In this document: piece after piece, positions 1 to 9,189 of the stretch
How the letters are laid out: every line of letters begins with the position of its first letter
Position numbering within the stretch: the stretch's first letter is position 1
Origin: Pigoraptor chileana
Lineage: Eukaryota > Opisthokonta > Filasterea
DNA: 26,684 nucleotides
NCBI GenBank assembly: GCA_943704495.1
Contig: CALSCR010004287.1
Span: forward strand, 1-26,684
Direction: 5' to 3'
The notes under the pieces: generated by a model
What the model was told of the DNA's origin: nothing
Database searches by the model: none
Seen by the model: the letters and a program-made list of their open reading frames with translations, nothing else
Translations under genes and position numbers: made by a program

Positions 1-37
1 GGCGCCGCCCACAGGGCGGTATAGTGCTCTGCAAGTC

Positions 38-166
38 AGACGCAGTGCTGTCACTTGTGAAGCAACTATGCTAGTCGCCATTGAAGATGCCATCAAACAA
101 GTGACTTCCACGCAGCTTAAAAAAATTACTTCTCACACGTGGTCAATCAAACGTTTTAAGTGAACA
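38..166 (-). repeat. Inverted-repeat arm, partner at 12135-12262
   Basis: This stretch is a near-perfect reverse complement of 12135-12262. Both carry the words GACGCAGTGCTGTCACTTGT, GCCATTGAAGATGCCATCAA and CACACGTGGTCAATCAAACG, with only scattered single-base differences. In the partner copy the segment contains the C-terminal end of a short ORF (12196-12387, minus strand). Here, on the plus strand, the same end can be read but a TAG interrupts it. It is a duplicated gene end rather than a functional gene. Positions 1-37 show nothing recognisable. Confidence 0.85.
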
Positions 167-544
167 TTCACACAAATGCTCACTTAGCCAGCACTACGCT
201 TTTGCAGTTTATGTGGGCTAAGGAAATAGGTGCGTTAAATAAGGCGCCCTCTGTAAATCAACGATTTCTTTGATTCTCCCAATAATTTCTCATTATGTAA
301 AATCCCTTGTCCACTTTACGTTTGAAAGGACTGTAATTGTACGCTTAAATTAAGGGTGCACCAACGTTCTTTCAAGGTGATAGTAACTACCCGTTGTAAA
401 GGTGGGGATGGTGTGTCACGTGATTCGGAGGATGGGTCACGCGCAGGCTCGGGTGACCTCTTTTCCCTATAAAAAGCAAGGGTTGAGAACCCTTGATAAA
501 AAGTTGTAGAATCTGAGATCGGTCGTCACTCTCAGAATTTGTTC
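167..544. other. Intergenic stretch, nothing recognised
   Basis: AT-leaning sequence with no convincing ORF. A short antisense frame at 387-581 has no recognisable motif. I see no RNA gene or element. Confidence 0.5.
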
Positions 545-736
545 TTATATTCGTTTTGTGTAAACTTTTCGAGTACAGCATTTTGGCATGCTTTTTGGAG
601 CCGGTTTGTGCATCTTGATTAGCTCGCAGAGATCAGAAGCATTCAAAGCAGGATATAGTCGTGCGGTAATTTGGCTGCGAATCCCGAGATCTCGCCGAGT
701 CTCGGACTCATCTTTTCCACCATTGACTTTGGTCAT
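545..736 (-). CDS. Small hypothetical ORF, 63 aa
   Basis: An ATG-initiated frame of 63 residues with a charged N-terminus (DESETRRDLG) and a basic, cysteine-containing C-terminus. Its composition is protein-like, but I recognise no family, and no TATA box or paralogue in the window supports it. It may be a fragment or a chance frame. Confidence 0.2.
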   Translation of the reverse strand: MTKVNGGKDESETRRDLGIRSQITARLYPALNASDLCELIKMHKPAPKSMPKCCTRKVYTKRI

Positions 737-877
737 TTAAAATTTGTTGATTCAGGCCGGGATGTCGACTGAATTTGTATGCGGATAACCAAGCGGGCTC
801 TCGCTTCTTTCGGTCGAACTGAGCAGAGGATAACGAAAAACGTGTCATACAGAAGGAAAAAACTTTAGTGGGGAAAA

Positions 878-1505
878 ATGAAATTCAAGCATGAATCAAT
901 TCAAGACCAGACCGGTATGAGAATGAGCGAGCAAGCCGAAAATGGAGCAAGTTCCGAATCATTGCTACGCAGTTGCTGTGGCGGTCGAAAAGCTTCGAGT
1001 CGAATTGCGGAAGAGTTTGCGAGAGATCTAAAACGCACTGTCCAACAAGTCGTCTTTCTGGTACCTACGCGCAACAACGAAACCGTCACGCTTCCGTTTA
1101 TCCCAAAAAGTTTATGCACGAAGTAATCCCTGTGTGCCTAAACCACTGCGGCCTCTTCAACGTTAACGACATGCCCAGTATTGATAACAGTAACATCAAG
1201 GCTGTTCATCCTCGGAAGCATCGACAGTGGGGAAAGTTCGTGGAACACCCTTCTTAACAAAATTGCGCTGAATGGAACCCCTGTCTTCTTTGGTATGAGC
1301 GACTGTGGATGCGAGTTTCCTGCGACTTTCGGACAGTTATGGGCTGATGCGACGATTTACAACTGCAGTCCTTTACATTGTCGACAACGCCGCAACGCCG
1401 ACTGGTGTGCATGAAATCACCGCAAGGTCAGTAAGCAGGTTTAAGGATCTTGCTGCTGAAATCGTTCCAACATGTCACTCAGGTTTGACCCAATCGTTTT
1501 TTTAA
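878..1505 (+). pseudogene. Possible decayed P-loop-like gene
   Basis: Three overlapping frames each look partly coding. The first opens with ATG at 878 and runs to 1126. The second carries text such as HEVIPVCLNHCGLFNVND before about 1190. The third, from about 1181, reads LFILGSIDSGESSWNTLLN, which resembles a Walker A loop (GxxxxGKS/T) preceded by a hydrophobic strand, with the lysine replaced by glutamate. A further frame near 1370 reads VLYIVDNAATPTG. This could be a GTPase-like gene broken by at least two frameshifts, but the resemblance is short and no full domain can be assembled by eye. An unrelated gene or chance similarity is possible. Confidence 0.3.
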
Positions 1506-1585
1506 TCAGGCTGCATACCCTCCACTGAATGGAAGCGACCGACAGAATGACAGGCAGCGATATGATTACAGCGCAAACACTACAA

Positions 1586-1660
1586 TAAATAGCGCCGCTC
1601 ACCACGGTGCTCACAGTCCGCCCTCAAGCAAAAACTAAAGGAGCAAATCCCATTGGCGCT
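1586..1660 (+). mobile_element. Partial MITE copy
   Basis: The stretch begins TAAATAGCGCCGCTCACC and continues through CACGGTG, CAGTCCGCC and AAACTAAAGGAG. These words occur in the same order in the MITE at 26195-26303; the one at 15762-15874 shares the opening core. The right terminal repeat is not recognisable, so this looks like a degraded or truncated copy. Confidence 0.5.
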
Positions 1661-1825
1661 CTCGTTCGTGCCAATGCGTGAGTTTAATGAATATCAAAGT
1701 CCGAGGTTTGTAAGAATGTACATCATGCGGCCGATGCACTTTCAACTTGTTTAATTTTCCACAAATTTGTTCACTCCTGAGTGGCCATGTGTCAAATGTG
1801 TGGTTGAGGTGTGTCTTTCGAACCG

Positions 1826-1833
1826 TATAAATA
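1826..1833 (+). promoter_or_regulatory. TATA box for the ASCH gene
   Basis: TATAAATA lies about 140 bases before the ATG at 1968 and is preceded by TTCGAACCG. The zinc-finger gene at 23436 has a similar arrangement (TTCGAAAC, then TATAAAT). Confidence 0.5.
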
Positions 1834-1910
1834 TGCCGTTGTCTGGGCAGATTCTATGTGGGTGTAAACTGTGTTTCGGGCGCTCATTGTATCTGCTGAG
1901 CATAATCGTG

Positions 1911-1936
1911 CCGTGGTGGCGCGGCGATCCGTGCCT
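1911..1936 (+). repeat. Dispersed GC-rich repeat copy
   Basis: Contains GTGGTGGCGCGGCG followed by ATCCGTGCCT, one base different from the other copies (GTCCGTGCCT). It lies about 32 bases before the ATG of the ASCH gene, in the same orientation as that gene. Other copies are at 11244-11270, 12393-12541 and 12761-12833. Confidence 0.85.
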
Positions 1937-1967
1937 GTGCTAAAATTTGCTTACCCAATAAGTAGGA

Positions 1968-2829
1968 ATGAGAGAACTTGGCCAAACCCATTGCATGAAA
2001 CTGGACTCACCCCACTTTGAAATGGTACAGTGTGGAAAGAAGCAGTATGAGTGTCGGGTTAATGACCTTAAACGCCGCACCTGGCGTGTTGGCGATGTCA
2101 TTACAATTAGTCATAGTAGTAACACAGAGAAGCCCCAGTTCAAGGCGGTTATTGTTGGACGAAGCGAGCACGCTAGTTTTCGAAAGGCAATACAAAAAAC
2201 AAATATTGATAAGTTATTGCCGTCTGTCCCCGACATTGATTCTTTAAACGAAGCTGTCAAATACTATAATCGATTTCCTCACGAGGAGGGAACTTATCGT
2301 CTAGGCGCCAAGAAGTACGGTGTTGCGGTATTTATGCTGTTGGTGTGTTCTAACAAACAGCGTCACCATGCAGTACCAGTTGATTGGGAGTACTTGACCA
2401 TACTGCGACCAGAACGACTGTCTCTAGCCAGTCTCAGCATTGTCGGATTAAGCAATAGCGAGACGCACCAAAAGATTCGACCTGGCGATATGGTATCCTT
2501 CTACTTTAAGAAAGCACCTTACATGCACCGTTGTCGCTGTTGTCAAAAGTGTTCGCGAGTGTCGCGATCTTGAACATTTCTTCAAATCGGAAAAACTTAG
2601 CAAAACGTTGCCACACTTGAAACATATTGCTGACGGCATTGAGTTCTTTCAACAAAGAAACGATTCCGTGAAACTGGAGCAATACAGTGCAAAGTTTGGT
2701 TATGCCTTTCTTGCTGTTCGTATTGCGATTAATCCAGAGAAAAGTAACATGATTACAGCTGAATATCTTGAAAACCCTGCTCATGTGTCGTTGACCATCC
2801 CCCAACCTGTTGACGAACTTCACAAATAA
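1968..2829 (+). pseudogene. Tandem ASCH (PUA-like) domain protein, frameshifted
   Basis: The first frame (1968-2573, 201 codons) starts MRELGQTHCMKLDSPHFE and carries the ASCH signature GKKxxExRxND at residues 23-33, then GDVI at 42-45 and the family's C-terminal features (DKLLPSVPDIDSLNEAVKYY, then KKYGVAVF). ASCH domains are PUA-like folds that probably bind RNA or modified nucleotides. A second copy begins near residue 140 (PGDMVSFYF) but continues only in another frame, up to 2829 (KTLPHLKHIADGIEFFQQR, FGYAFLAVRI). The shift falls at about 2505-2525. Joined, the protein would have about 287 residues with two ASCH-like domains. It may be a recent pseudogene, a sequencing error or a gene still producing a one-domain protein. 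A TATA box and a dispersed repeat lie upstream. Confidence 0.8.
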
Positions 2830-2884
2830 ACACCAGAGAACGCCAAAGTTTTTCAATCAACGTCTTGGCTGAATGGAGCTGTCT

Positions 2885-3240
2885 CACCTGCAAAATGATT
2901 CAGACTTCTCGCTTTCAAATCAGGCCCCAGACAGTCTGATCCCAGGCCGTTTATCGCTTTTCGAACTACTCTGATCCCAGACTTCGTTTCACGCTTTCAA
3001 ACTGTTCTTGCATATGGGCAATTTGATCCGCACACAACGTTTGTCGCTCAAACCGTTTTCGCTCATCCAGACCGCGTTTGTTGCTACCGTTCTTGAATAT
3101 GGACAGTCTGATCCCCATTAATAGACCACGTTTTTCGCTTTCGAACCATTTTAGCGCTTGAGCAGTCTCATCCTCAGATCACGTTTATCGCTTTCAAACT
3201 GTTCTTGGTCATGGCAGTCTGATCACGAGACCATGTTTGC
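2885..3240. repeat. Degenerate tandem repeat, about six units
   Basis: Units of about 50-60 bases share the order CAGTCTGATCCCAGACC, CGTTTATCGCTTTC, AAACTGTTCTTG. Examples begin near 2930, 2970, 3015, 3065, 3100, 3160 and 3210. Units differ by many substitutions and indels, so this is an old minisatellite. The frames are not open through it. The flanking stretch 3241-3667 holds no convincing gene. Confidence 0.65.
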
Positions 3241-3667
3241 CGGCAACTGGCAACATAATGGTGGGTAATTCATTTATTTGAGACAGGGAGTCAGTGGGTG
3301 GAGGGTGAGTGATATCGATTTACAGTATCATTTTAAGAAATTGAGTTACTAATCGCTCGTCCCTACGCATTTGATTGGCGTGTGATTGGCGCCGTTGATC
3401 AGGGCACCTTCGGTGGCAGTGGAGCTAATGCAAGAGGTGTTTGTTTAAACACCGTCAGAATAAATTGCAAATTTACTCCAAATTATCCGCTAAGGAAAAC
3501 GCTTGTGAGACGCATAACACACAAATGCCGGTCGCATGTCGGAGCCTTTTTTTCATGGCAGCGTTGCGCACAAGCACTGCTTCCTTGCAAAGTGTGCTAG
3601 CAGAACGCTACGTATTCCCAGAGCGTGACCATATCGTAGCCTTCAGAGAGCGGTTCGACAACTCGAG

Positions 3668-4645
3668 ATGGTGGCGAAGCAGCTGATCGAAAAGGGTTTC
3701 ATGCTTCCCACCAATGCTGAACTTTTTCACCCCGCAGGCACGTACAAAGAAGGCGACGCTCTATATGTCAAAATGGAGGAAGGTGTTTACCACGTGGGCG
3801 ATATTGTGAAGCTCGGTCGAATTCGTGCAGCCGACATCACAGCAACACCCAACGATGAAGAAGGCCGAATTGTCGTCGGGAGTCATGATGACCAAGGAAA
3901 TCGCACTCGTTACGTCGTCGACATGGACGGGGAAGGAAAGATTGGTTGTTGCAGTCTGATGGGCTTTGTTTACGCAGCGCGCCCCGACGTTCACGTTCTT
4001 CGTCTCGAGGACGTGGACCGAGGAGAGAAAGCGGCGGAAATCGCGGTCGACTTTTTGGCCAATCGTACCAACGTAAACACCATGATCGAAAAACTCCGCA
4101 ACCGACCATCGAGGGAGACGATATTTCCGCAAGGACGCGAGTATAACGAGTTCCTGTGGAACTGCGAGACGTTCGTTACGTTTTGTCAGACCGGCAGAAT
4201 GAAAAGCCAACAAGCGGAAAAGGTCGCGGCGTTCCTTGTTGTTGCTGCAATTGGCACTGTCACTTCTGTAAAGGCTTTTCTAAATTCGTCTTCAAGAACA
4301 ACAAGGCATGCCAGGACGACAATGGCACCAGCCGCGAGGACGACAACGTCGCTTGCCGCGAGAACGGCTCCTGCTGCGAGTACGGCTCCTGCTGCGAGTA
4401 CGGCACCTGCCGCGAGAACGACACCTGCGAGAACGACACCTGCTGCGAGTTCGGCTCCCCCCGCGAGAACGGCTCCTCCCTCTAGAACGGCTTCTCCCGC
4501 GAAAACTGCTCCTGCTGCGAGTACGGCTCTGAACAGCTCCTGCTCCGAGTACGGCTCCTCCGCCGAAAACGGCTCCTACACGTCGCTGGCCACACAGTCA
4601 CGCACTTTAGTATATCATGCATGGTTGTTCCATAATCACGATTAA
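3668..4645 (+). CDS. LRAT/NlpC-like protein with repetitive tail
   Basis: This is a 325-residue ORF. Residues 29-42 (GDALYVKMEEGVYH) match the start of an LRAT-type papain-like domain (GDxIYV...YxH), with His42 the likely first histidine. Residues 161-186 (EFLWNCETFVTFCQTGRMKS, then QQAEK) carry the NCE motif with the likely catalytic cysteine at 166, and the SQQ signature that follows it. Residues 187-205 are hydrophobic (FLVVAAIGTVTSV), like the C-terminal membrane anchor of H-rev107-type acyltransferases. Such proteins act on lipids by acyl transfer or hydrolysis; activity here is inferred. From about residue 207 the protein is Ala/Pro/Thr/Ser-rich, encoded by a minisatellite, and ends in a different style (CSEYGSSAENGS), which suggests indels changed the frame. 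The second conserved histidine is not obvious. Confidence 0.7.
   Translation: MVAKQLIEKGFMLPTNAELFHPAGTYKEGDALYVKMEEGVYHVGDIVKLGRIRAADITATPNDEEGRIVVGSHDDQGNRTRYVVDMDGEGKIGCCSLMGFVYAARPDVHVLRLEDVDRGEKAAEIAVDFLANRTNVNTMIEKLRNRPSRETIFPQGREYNEFLWNCETFVTFCQTGRMKSQQAEKVAAFLVVAAIGTVTSVKAFLNSSSRTTRHARTTMAPAARTTTSLAARTAPAASTAPAASTAPAARTTPARTTPAASSAPPARTAPPSRTASPAKTAPAASTALNSSCSEYGSSAENGSYTSLATQSRTLVYHAWLFHNHD
4318..4580 (+). repeat. Minisatellite in the LRAT-like gene tail
   Basis: Imperfect units built on GCGAGAACGGCTCC and GCGAGTACGGCTCCTGCT are arranged in tandem. In the gene's frame they encode AARTAPAASTAPAAS. In the next frame (within 4156-4485) the same DNA encodes a cysteine-rich repeat, CRENGSCCEYGSCCEYG. 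Confidence 0.8.
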
Positions 4646-4946
4646 CCGCTTGTCCGCGAAAAGCTCCAAAATTCATGTGATACGTAATCAAACGGTGCTT
4701 TAGTCGAGGCTTATTATTTTTGGTTTTCTGTATCCGAATTTATCATATGTGATGAGGGGTCGCGCTATATTTCGTACAGCTTCCCATGGTTTATTTTTGG
4801 GTTCATTAAATATTCCATTTTGGTACTCCCGTAGTGTGTTATCTTACGGGCCCTTATCTTACTTATCACACGTTTTGTCGCGGCTTAATCGCCAACGTTT
4901 GGCCTGTCACATATGCGCAGTCTGCACATCCTCTTGATTCTGACTT
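4646..4946. other. Intergenic stretch, nothing recognised
   Basis: An AT-rich spacer between convergent genes. A short plus-strand frame at 4749-4937 has no supporting features. Confidence 0.5.
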
Positions 4947-5408
4947 TTACACATTTGCAAACGCCTCGTGAGGACCCCCGCAAATGCCGTCTATCGCGAA
5001 CAGCATTCCATTTACGACTGCCTGACGCTCATGCAAGGTGGCATTTGGATTAACAATGCAGTCCAGTTCCTGGTCGTCCGCCATTGTTTCGCAGGCACTT
5101 TTCATTCGATCAGCCAAATTGTTTAAAAGGCTCTCGAGCATGATTTTCGAACAAACTGTTTTTTGGTACTTTGTGAGTTCCGATCGCTTGCTCGATTCGA
5201 CGGCAACTGCGTTTGCACGTCGCGCAACTTTCGCAACGAAATCCGGCACGCAGGGCTCTGGCGTATGGTGGCTGGAAGATTGTGTCTCGCTCGCCGACGT
5301 GATTGAATCGCAGGTTTTGAGTCTTTCGTTTTCTTCCCTGAGGCGCTGCAGCTCTGCTAACAATTCTGGCCACTCGGCTAATACATGTGACATGTACTTA
5401 CTGTACAT
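4947..5408 (-). CDS. Small coiled-coil protein, 153 aa, unknown
   Basis: An ATG-initiated ORF. Residues 10-33 (LAEWPELLAELQRLREENER) form a short leucine-rich amphipathic coiled coil. A Ser/Thr/His-rich linker follows, then a helical, basic middle (FVAKVARRANAVAVESSKRS). I recognise no family. The coiled coil beside basic residues could suit a DNA-binding or scaffold protein, but that is inference. The second ATG, six codons downstream, is an alternative start. The first codons (ATGTACAGTAAGTACATG) contain a GTAAGT splice-donor word, so an undetected intron cannot be excluded. Confidence 0.5.
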   Translation of the reverse strand: MYSKYMSHVLAEWPELLAELQRLREENERLKTCDSITSASETQSSSHHTPEPCVPDFVAKVARRANAVAVESSKRSELTKYQKTVCSKIMLESLLNNLADRMKSACETMADDQELDCIVNPNATLHERQAVVNGMLFAIDGICGGPHEAFANV

Positions 5409-6107
5409 GTCGGATTTGCCCTATCATTCAGACCGAAAATAAAGTCAGATATCCAAATCGCAGTCGCAATATGCGGGACCGCTCCGTAACTATAAAGAGA
5501 CCCAATGTTCCGTGCGAATTCAACCTTTCAAATTGACCACTATTGGTGGGGGAAATGAACATTGCGTCCGCGTTTGATCAGCGCTATCGGTCTGAATTAC
5601 TCGGCCCTGCAATAAATACCAACGCAGGACGTCCTTAACCGAGCCTACGTACGTGTTCTTGCGCACCGGTTTTTATTCGTGTTGTTTAGCAAAGTTATCT
5701 ATAATTGTCATTTACTGTCTACTGCCGCGATCTTTCTCGCTAAAACTGATTCTGGAGGGTTGCCGACAGGGAGTAATCTGCACGTCTGGTTTGCTGAACT
5801 TGCATACCACGTTCGAATATGTTTCACGCTGCTACGTCACACTGAAGCCCACCACTGATCTAGAAGGCCGGGACGTCGACACAGAAGAGGTCCCGTCCAC
5901 CGCGCGGCAATGCGATCTACGCCGTGACAAAACCTCGCAAATCTCACCAAAATGCGCAAACACCAGGAAAACACAGTTTGCGTTTCACTTCTGGCACTGT
6001 GAACAGCCATTCCCTCAACCCATTTGTTTTCCGGTTTCTGACATCACTGTTTCCAAATTTGGTTGGTCATTAATGACCTCATTTGTAATCTGTTAACTTC
6101 ATGAAGG
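5409..6107. other. Intergenic stretch with a doubtful ORF
   Basis: A TATAAAGAG word occurs at 5491. A plus-strand frame at 5653-6096 (147 codons) has a hydrophobic start (LSIIVIYCLLPRSFSLKLIL) but no family resemblance, and ends just before the TATA box of the next gene. I do not accept it as a gene. Confidence 0.4.
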
Positions 6108-6120
6108 CTATATAAGGGAG
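6108..6120 (+). promoter_or_regulatory. TATA box of the F-box/LRR gene
   Basis: CTATATAAGGGAG lies 248 bases before the ATG at 6356. The same 13 bases occur at 15134, ahead of the IS4-like transposase. GAGTTTCCT follows in both places (at 6130 and inside the 15143 region), so this is probably a shared core promoter with an initiator. Confidence 0.6.
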
Positions 6121-6355
6121 ATATATGTCCGAGTTTCCTCCGTTCAAGTGGACGCAGAAACGCATTACCAAATCAGTGTCTTATGCAAAACGTTACAAAA
6201 TTTGTATTGGATTGCCTTAATTATAGAAATCATGTAAGGTGAGGGTTAGGAATCCCGGAATATCCCAAACGATGCAGATAACTCCGGATTATCTCGAGAG
6301 CAAAGACGATGTGTGGCTTGCATTTGGACAAAGGGACTAACTTAACAACTTTGGA

Positions 6356-8083
6356 ATGGATTATTTCGAGAGTAAAGTACCGCGTGCGCCTATTTTGCAT
6401 TTGGAATCTCGTTCGTATATGCTATTCACCGCTCGTGCTCGTCGGTGTGCGAATAGGAATATGTCGACATCAATCCAGACCCTGCCCGTGGAGGTGCTGC
6501 ATGTACACATCGTGCCGTACCTACTCATGGCAGACATTTGCGCACTCGCACACACGTCCCCAAAATTGCGCAAGGTCTTGCAGAATGTGGCCGTGTTCCC
6601 AATATACAAGCGACATGCCGTACGCTACCACCAGGACGTCGCGGCTCGACAATTGTTGCACAGTGGCAACATGCAATTCTCCCTCGAGGATACAAGCAAA
6701 GTATACGCACACAATAACGCGTGTGTATCCGCATTCGCTAATTTGCATGTGGTGTATCTCTCTCATTGGACGGCACTTACGGACGTCTCTGCGCTGGGTC
6801 GCGTCCACACCCTGAATCTGTCCCACTGCGAGGGCATCACGGACGTCGCTGCGCTCGGTCGCGTCCACACCCTCGATCTGTCCCACTGTAAAGGCATCAC
6901 GGACGTCTCTGCGCTCGGTGGCGTGCATACCCTCAATTTGGGAAGTTGCGACGGCATCACGGACGTCTCGGCCCTCGGCAGCGTGCACGCCCTCAATTTG
7001 GAACGCTGCGAACGCATCACGGACGTCTCTGCACTCGGCGGCGTCCGCACCCTATCTCTAGCCCACTGCTACAACATCACGGACGTCTCTGCGCTCGCGG
7101 GCGTGCATACCCTCGATTTGTCAGAGTGCAAATGCATCACGGACGTCTCTGTATTCAGCAACGTACACACCCTCTTCTTAGCGTCATGCGATTCCATTAC
7201 GGACGTGTCTGCGCTCGCTGGCGTGCATACCCTCACCTTAGCATCATGTAATTCCATTACGGATGTGTCTGCGCTCGCAGACGTATACGAACTCAGTTTG
7301 AGTAATTGCCGGGGCATCACGGACGTTTCCGCACTTGATAGTGTCCATACGCTCGATCTGTCCAAATGCACCAGCATATGGGACGTCTCTATGCTCGGTA
7401 ACGTCCACACCCTCAATCTGTCCTTCTGCGGCTGTATCACAGATATATGTGAACTCGGTAACGTTCACACCCTCATTATGCATGCATGTATGTGGATCAT
7501 AGACGTTTTCTATCTCAGTGGCTTGCATACCCTCGATTTATCCCACTGCGAGCACGTTACGGAAATTTCGGAACTCGGCGGCGTGCATACCCTCAGCCTG
7601 TCCCACTGCTTTGGCATTAAGGACGTATCGGCACTCGGCGGCGTCCATGCGCTCAATCTGTCATTCTGCGACCGTATCAGGGACGTGTCTGCACTCGGCG
7701 GCGTCCATACGCTCAATCTGCTCGGCTGCGACCTTATCAAAGACGTCTCTATGCTCGGTGGCGTCCACACCCTCGATCTATCCGGCTGTTGCAACATCAC
7801 GGACGTCTCTGCGCTTGGTGGTGTCCATACCCTCAGCCTGCTCGCTTGCGTCCTCATCGCGGACGTATCTGCACTTGGTGGTGTCCATACCCTCAATCTT
7901 TCACTCTGCTATGGCATCAAGGACGTATCGGCACTTGGCGGCGTCCATACCCTCAATCTAACAAGCTGCGGGGGCATCACGGATGTATCTGCGCTTGGCG
8001 GCGTTCATTCTCTCGCTCTGACTGGCTGTGAACGCGTCACTGACATATCTGCACTCGGTGACGTCTACACACTTGTGATGTGA
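6356..8083 (+). CDS. F-box protein with 22 leucine-rich repeats
   Basis: This is a 575-residue ORF; the ATG at 6461 (residue 36) is a good alternative start because the F-box follows at once. Residues about 40-80 (TLPVEVLHVHIVPYLLMADI, then LAHTSPKLRKVLQN) form an F-box, the segment that binds Skp1 in SCF ubiquitin ligases. From about residue 135 to the end there are 22 repeats of 20 residues with the pattern ITDVSALGGVHTLNLSxCxx. The DNA period is exactly 60 bases from 6781 to 8083 with no indel. The C-terminal LRR array would recruit a substrate, giving a substrate adaptor for ubiquitination. The repeats are shorter than the common 22-28 residues. There is no signal peptide or membrane segment. 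A TATA box lies upstream. Large families of such proteins occur in protists and in some giant viruses. Confidence 0.9.
   Translation: MDYFESKVPRAPILHLESRSYMLFTARARRCANRNMSTSIQTLPVEVLHVHIVPYLLMADICALAHTSPKLRKVLQNVAVFPIYKRHAVRYHQDVAARQLLHSGNMQFSLEDTSKVYAHNNACVSAFANLHVVYLSHWTALTDVSALGRVHTLNLSHCEGITDVAALGRVHTLDLSHCKGITDVSALGGVHTLNLGSCDGITDVSALGSVHALNLERCERITDVSALGGVRTLSLAHCYNITDVSALAGVHTLDLSECKCITDVSVFSNVHTLFLASCDSITDVSALAGVHTLTLASCNSITDVSALADVYELSLSNCRGITDVSALDSVHTLDLSKCTSIWDVSMLGNVHTLNLSFCGCITDICELGNVHTLIMHACMWIIDVFYLSGLHTLDLSHCEHVTEISELGGVHTLSLSHCFGIKDVSALGGVHALNLSFCDRIRDVSALGGVHTLNLLGCDLIKDVSMLGGVHTLDLSGCCNITDVSALGGVHTLSLLACVLIADVSALGGVHTLNLSLCYGIKDVSALGGVHTLNLTSCGGITDVSALGGVHSLALTGCERVTDISALGDVYTLVM
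6770..8080 (+). repeat. 60-bp tandem coding repeat, 22 units
   Basis: Each unit contains GGACGTCTCTGCGCTCGG and GCGTCCATACCCTCAATCTG or close variants. Neighbouring units often differ only in the variable two or three codons after the LSxC motif, as expected of an array that evolves by unequal exchange with selection on the variable face. Confidence 0.95.
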
Positions 8084-8758
8084 CCTATGCTGTACTGGCA
8101 ACAAAATAAATACCCATTGACGCAGTATTGTACGCCGTCGATTTCCCCCACATCCAATATCACGCGACGAGAACTGCATAGGGATGCCGTGCACTGTCTG
8201 GTTAAAGTGCCGACAACCAACTGACGGCGCACGCATGCTAGAGTCCTTGCAGCGCAGCCAATGAGCCACCGTTCAGGGCCAACACAGTACGGGACGTACG
8301 TGAACAACATCGTATCGATTTCCGCACTCACTTCCGCACGCCGGCTGCACTGACTCCGTCGGTACCATCCCGGCGATTCGGTTTTGGTTGCTTTAGAATC
8401 TTATTCGGGTTTGGTTGTTATTTTGAGAGCTTCTTTGCATTATTTCGACGGAATTGAGGGATCTGAGCGCGCGCAGTCCCTGATTCGCATAGTGAATGAA
8501 TGCTCTCTCCAAATCAGACTAACCGCAGTGGTAACGAAAACCTGTGCATAGTAGATTTTCACACACAAATTGGCACGTGACCCCCCCAAATCAGTGATTA
8601 TTTCCTCCAAGGGGCCTAACAGAGGAAATCAAGGGAACCTGTTTCCTCCAATCACAAGCCAAAACGTTTGAAACAGATAAATGGAAGGACGAAAAAAGCC
8701 ACTGTGTAGAACTGTATTGTTATACGCACGCCAACGAGCAGACCAATCGCGAGTGTAT
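8084..8758. other. Intergenic stretch, nothing recognised
   Basis: Short antisense frames over 7958-8331 are shadows of the LRR gene or carry no motif. I see no RNA gene, repeat or promoter that I can support. Confidence 0.5.
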
Positions 8759-9169
8759 TTACTGTGACAAGTTGTCCAACTGCTGCTGCAAATCGGCAAG
8801 CATTCCCTCGTACTCCGATAACAGACCCTGCGATTCGTTGGCAAATGTTGCCAATATGCTTGTGGCGCTGGTGGTATCGTCCGTGTCATCGACTGAGTTG
8901 ACGTCGAGTCTGGATTGCATTTCGATTGACGCGGTGCGAATTCTCCTCTTGACGCCTCGCTTGTGGTCGTACTGAGCCTTGGAGACCCTCTTCACAATCG
9001 CGCAGATCGTTGAATGATCTATGTTAATCTTGTTGCCGACCATCATGGTAATGACGGTGGGAATGGCAATCGTTCCAATCCATGGATCCGCCGACGAAGG
9101 TGGAGAATGGTATCGGTGGTGGTTAATGAGGACTGCCTTGTACGCGTCCCGCACAGCTGTTGTGTTCAT
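8759..9169 (-). CDS. Small putative DNA-binding coiled-coil protein
   Basis: The frame is open from 9517, but the ATG at 9169 is the first that leaves out the minisatellite-encoded upstream part, giving 136 residues (MNTTAVRDAYKAVL). Residues about 33-62 (AIPTVITMMVGNKINIDHST, then ICAIVKRVSKAQYD) look like a helix-turn-helix. A basic stretch follows (KRGVKRRIRT), then an acidic Ser/Thr linker and a C-terminal coiled coil (LLSEYEGMLADLQQQLDNLS). This order suggests a small transcriptional regulator or a domain captured from a transposon. I do not recognise the family. The longer version from 9517 would add a hydrophobic, repeat-derived leader with no ATG near its end. Confidence 0.5.
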   Translation of the reverse strand: MNTTAVRDAYKAVLINHHRYHSPPSSADPWIGTIAIPTVITMMVGNKINIDHSTICAIVKRVSKAQYDHKRGVKRRIRTASIEMQSRLDVNSVDDTDDTTSATSILATFANESQGLLSEYEGMLADLQQQLDNLSQ

Positions 9170-9189
9170 TTTGCCCTTAACTAAAGCAA

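Noticed and set aside
5653-6096. 147-codon plus ORF with hydrophobic start
   Set aside because: No family, no supporting promoter, and it ends against the next gene's TATA box.
6521-7896. Antisense and alternate-frame ORFs over the LRR array
   Set aside because: Open only because of the 60-base repeat; the plus frame gives a clear F-box plus LRR protein.
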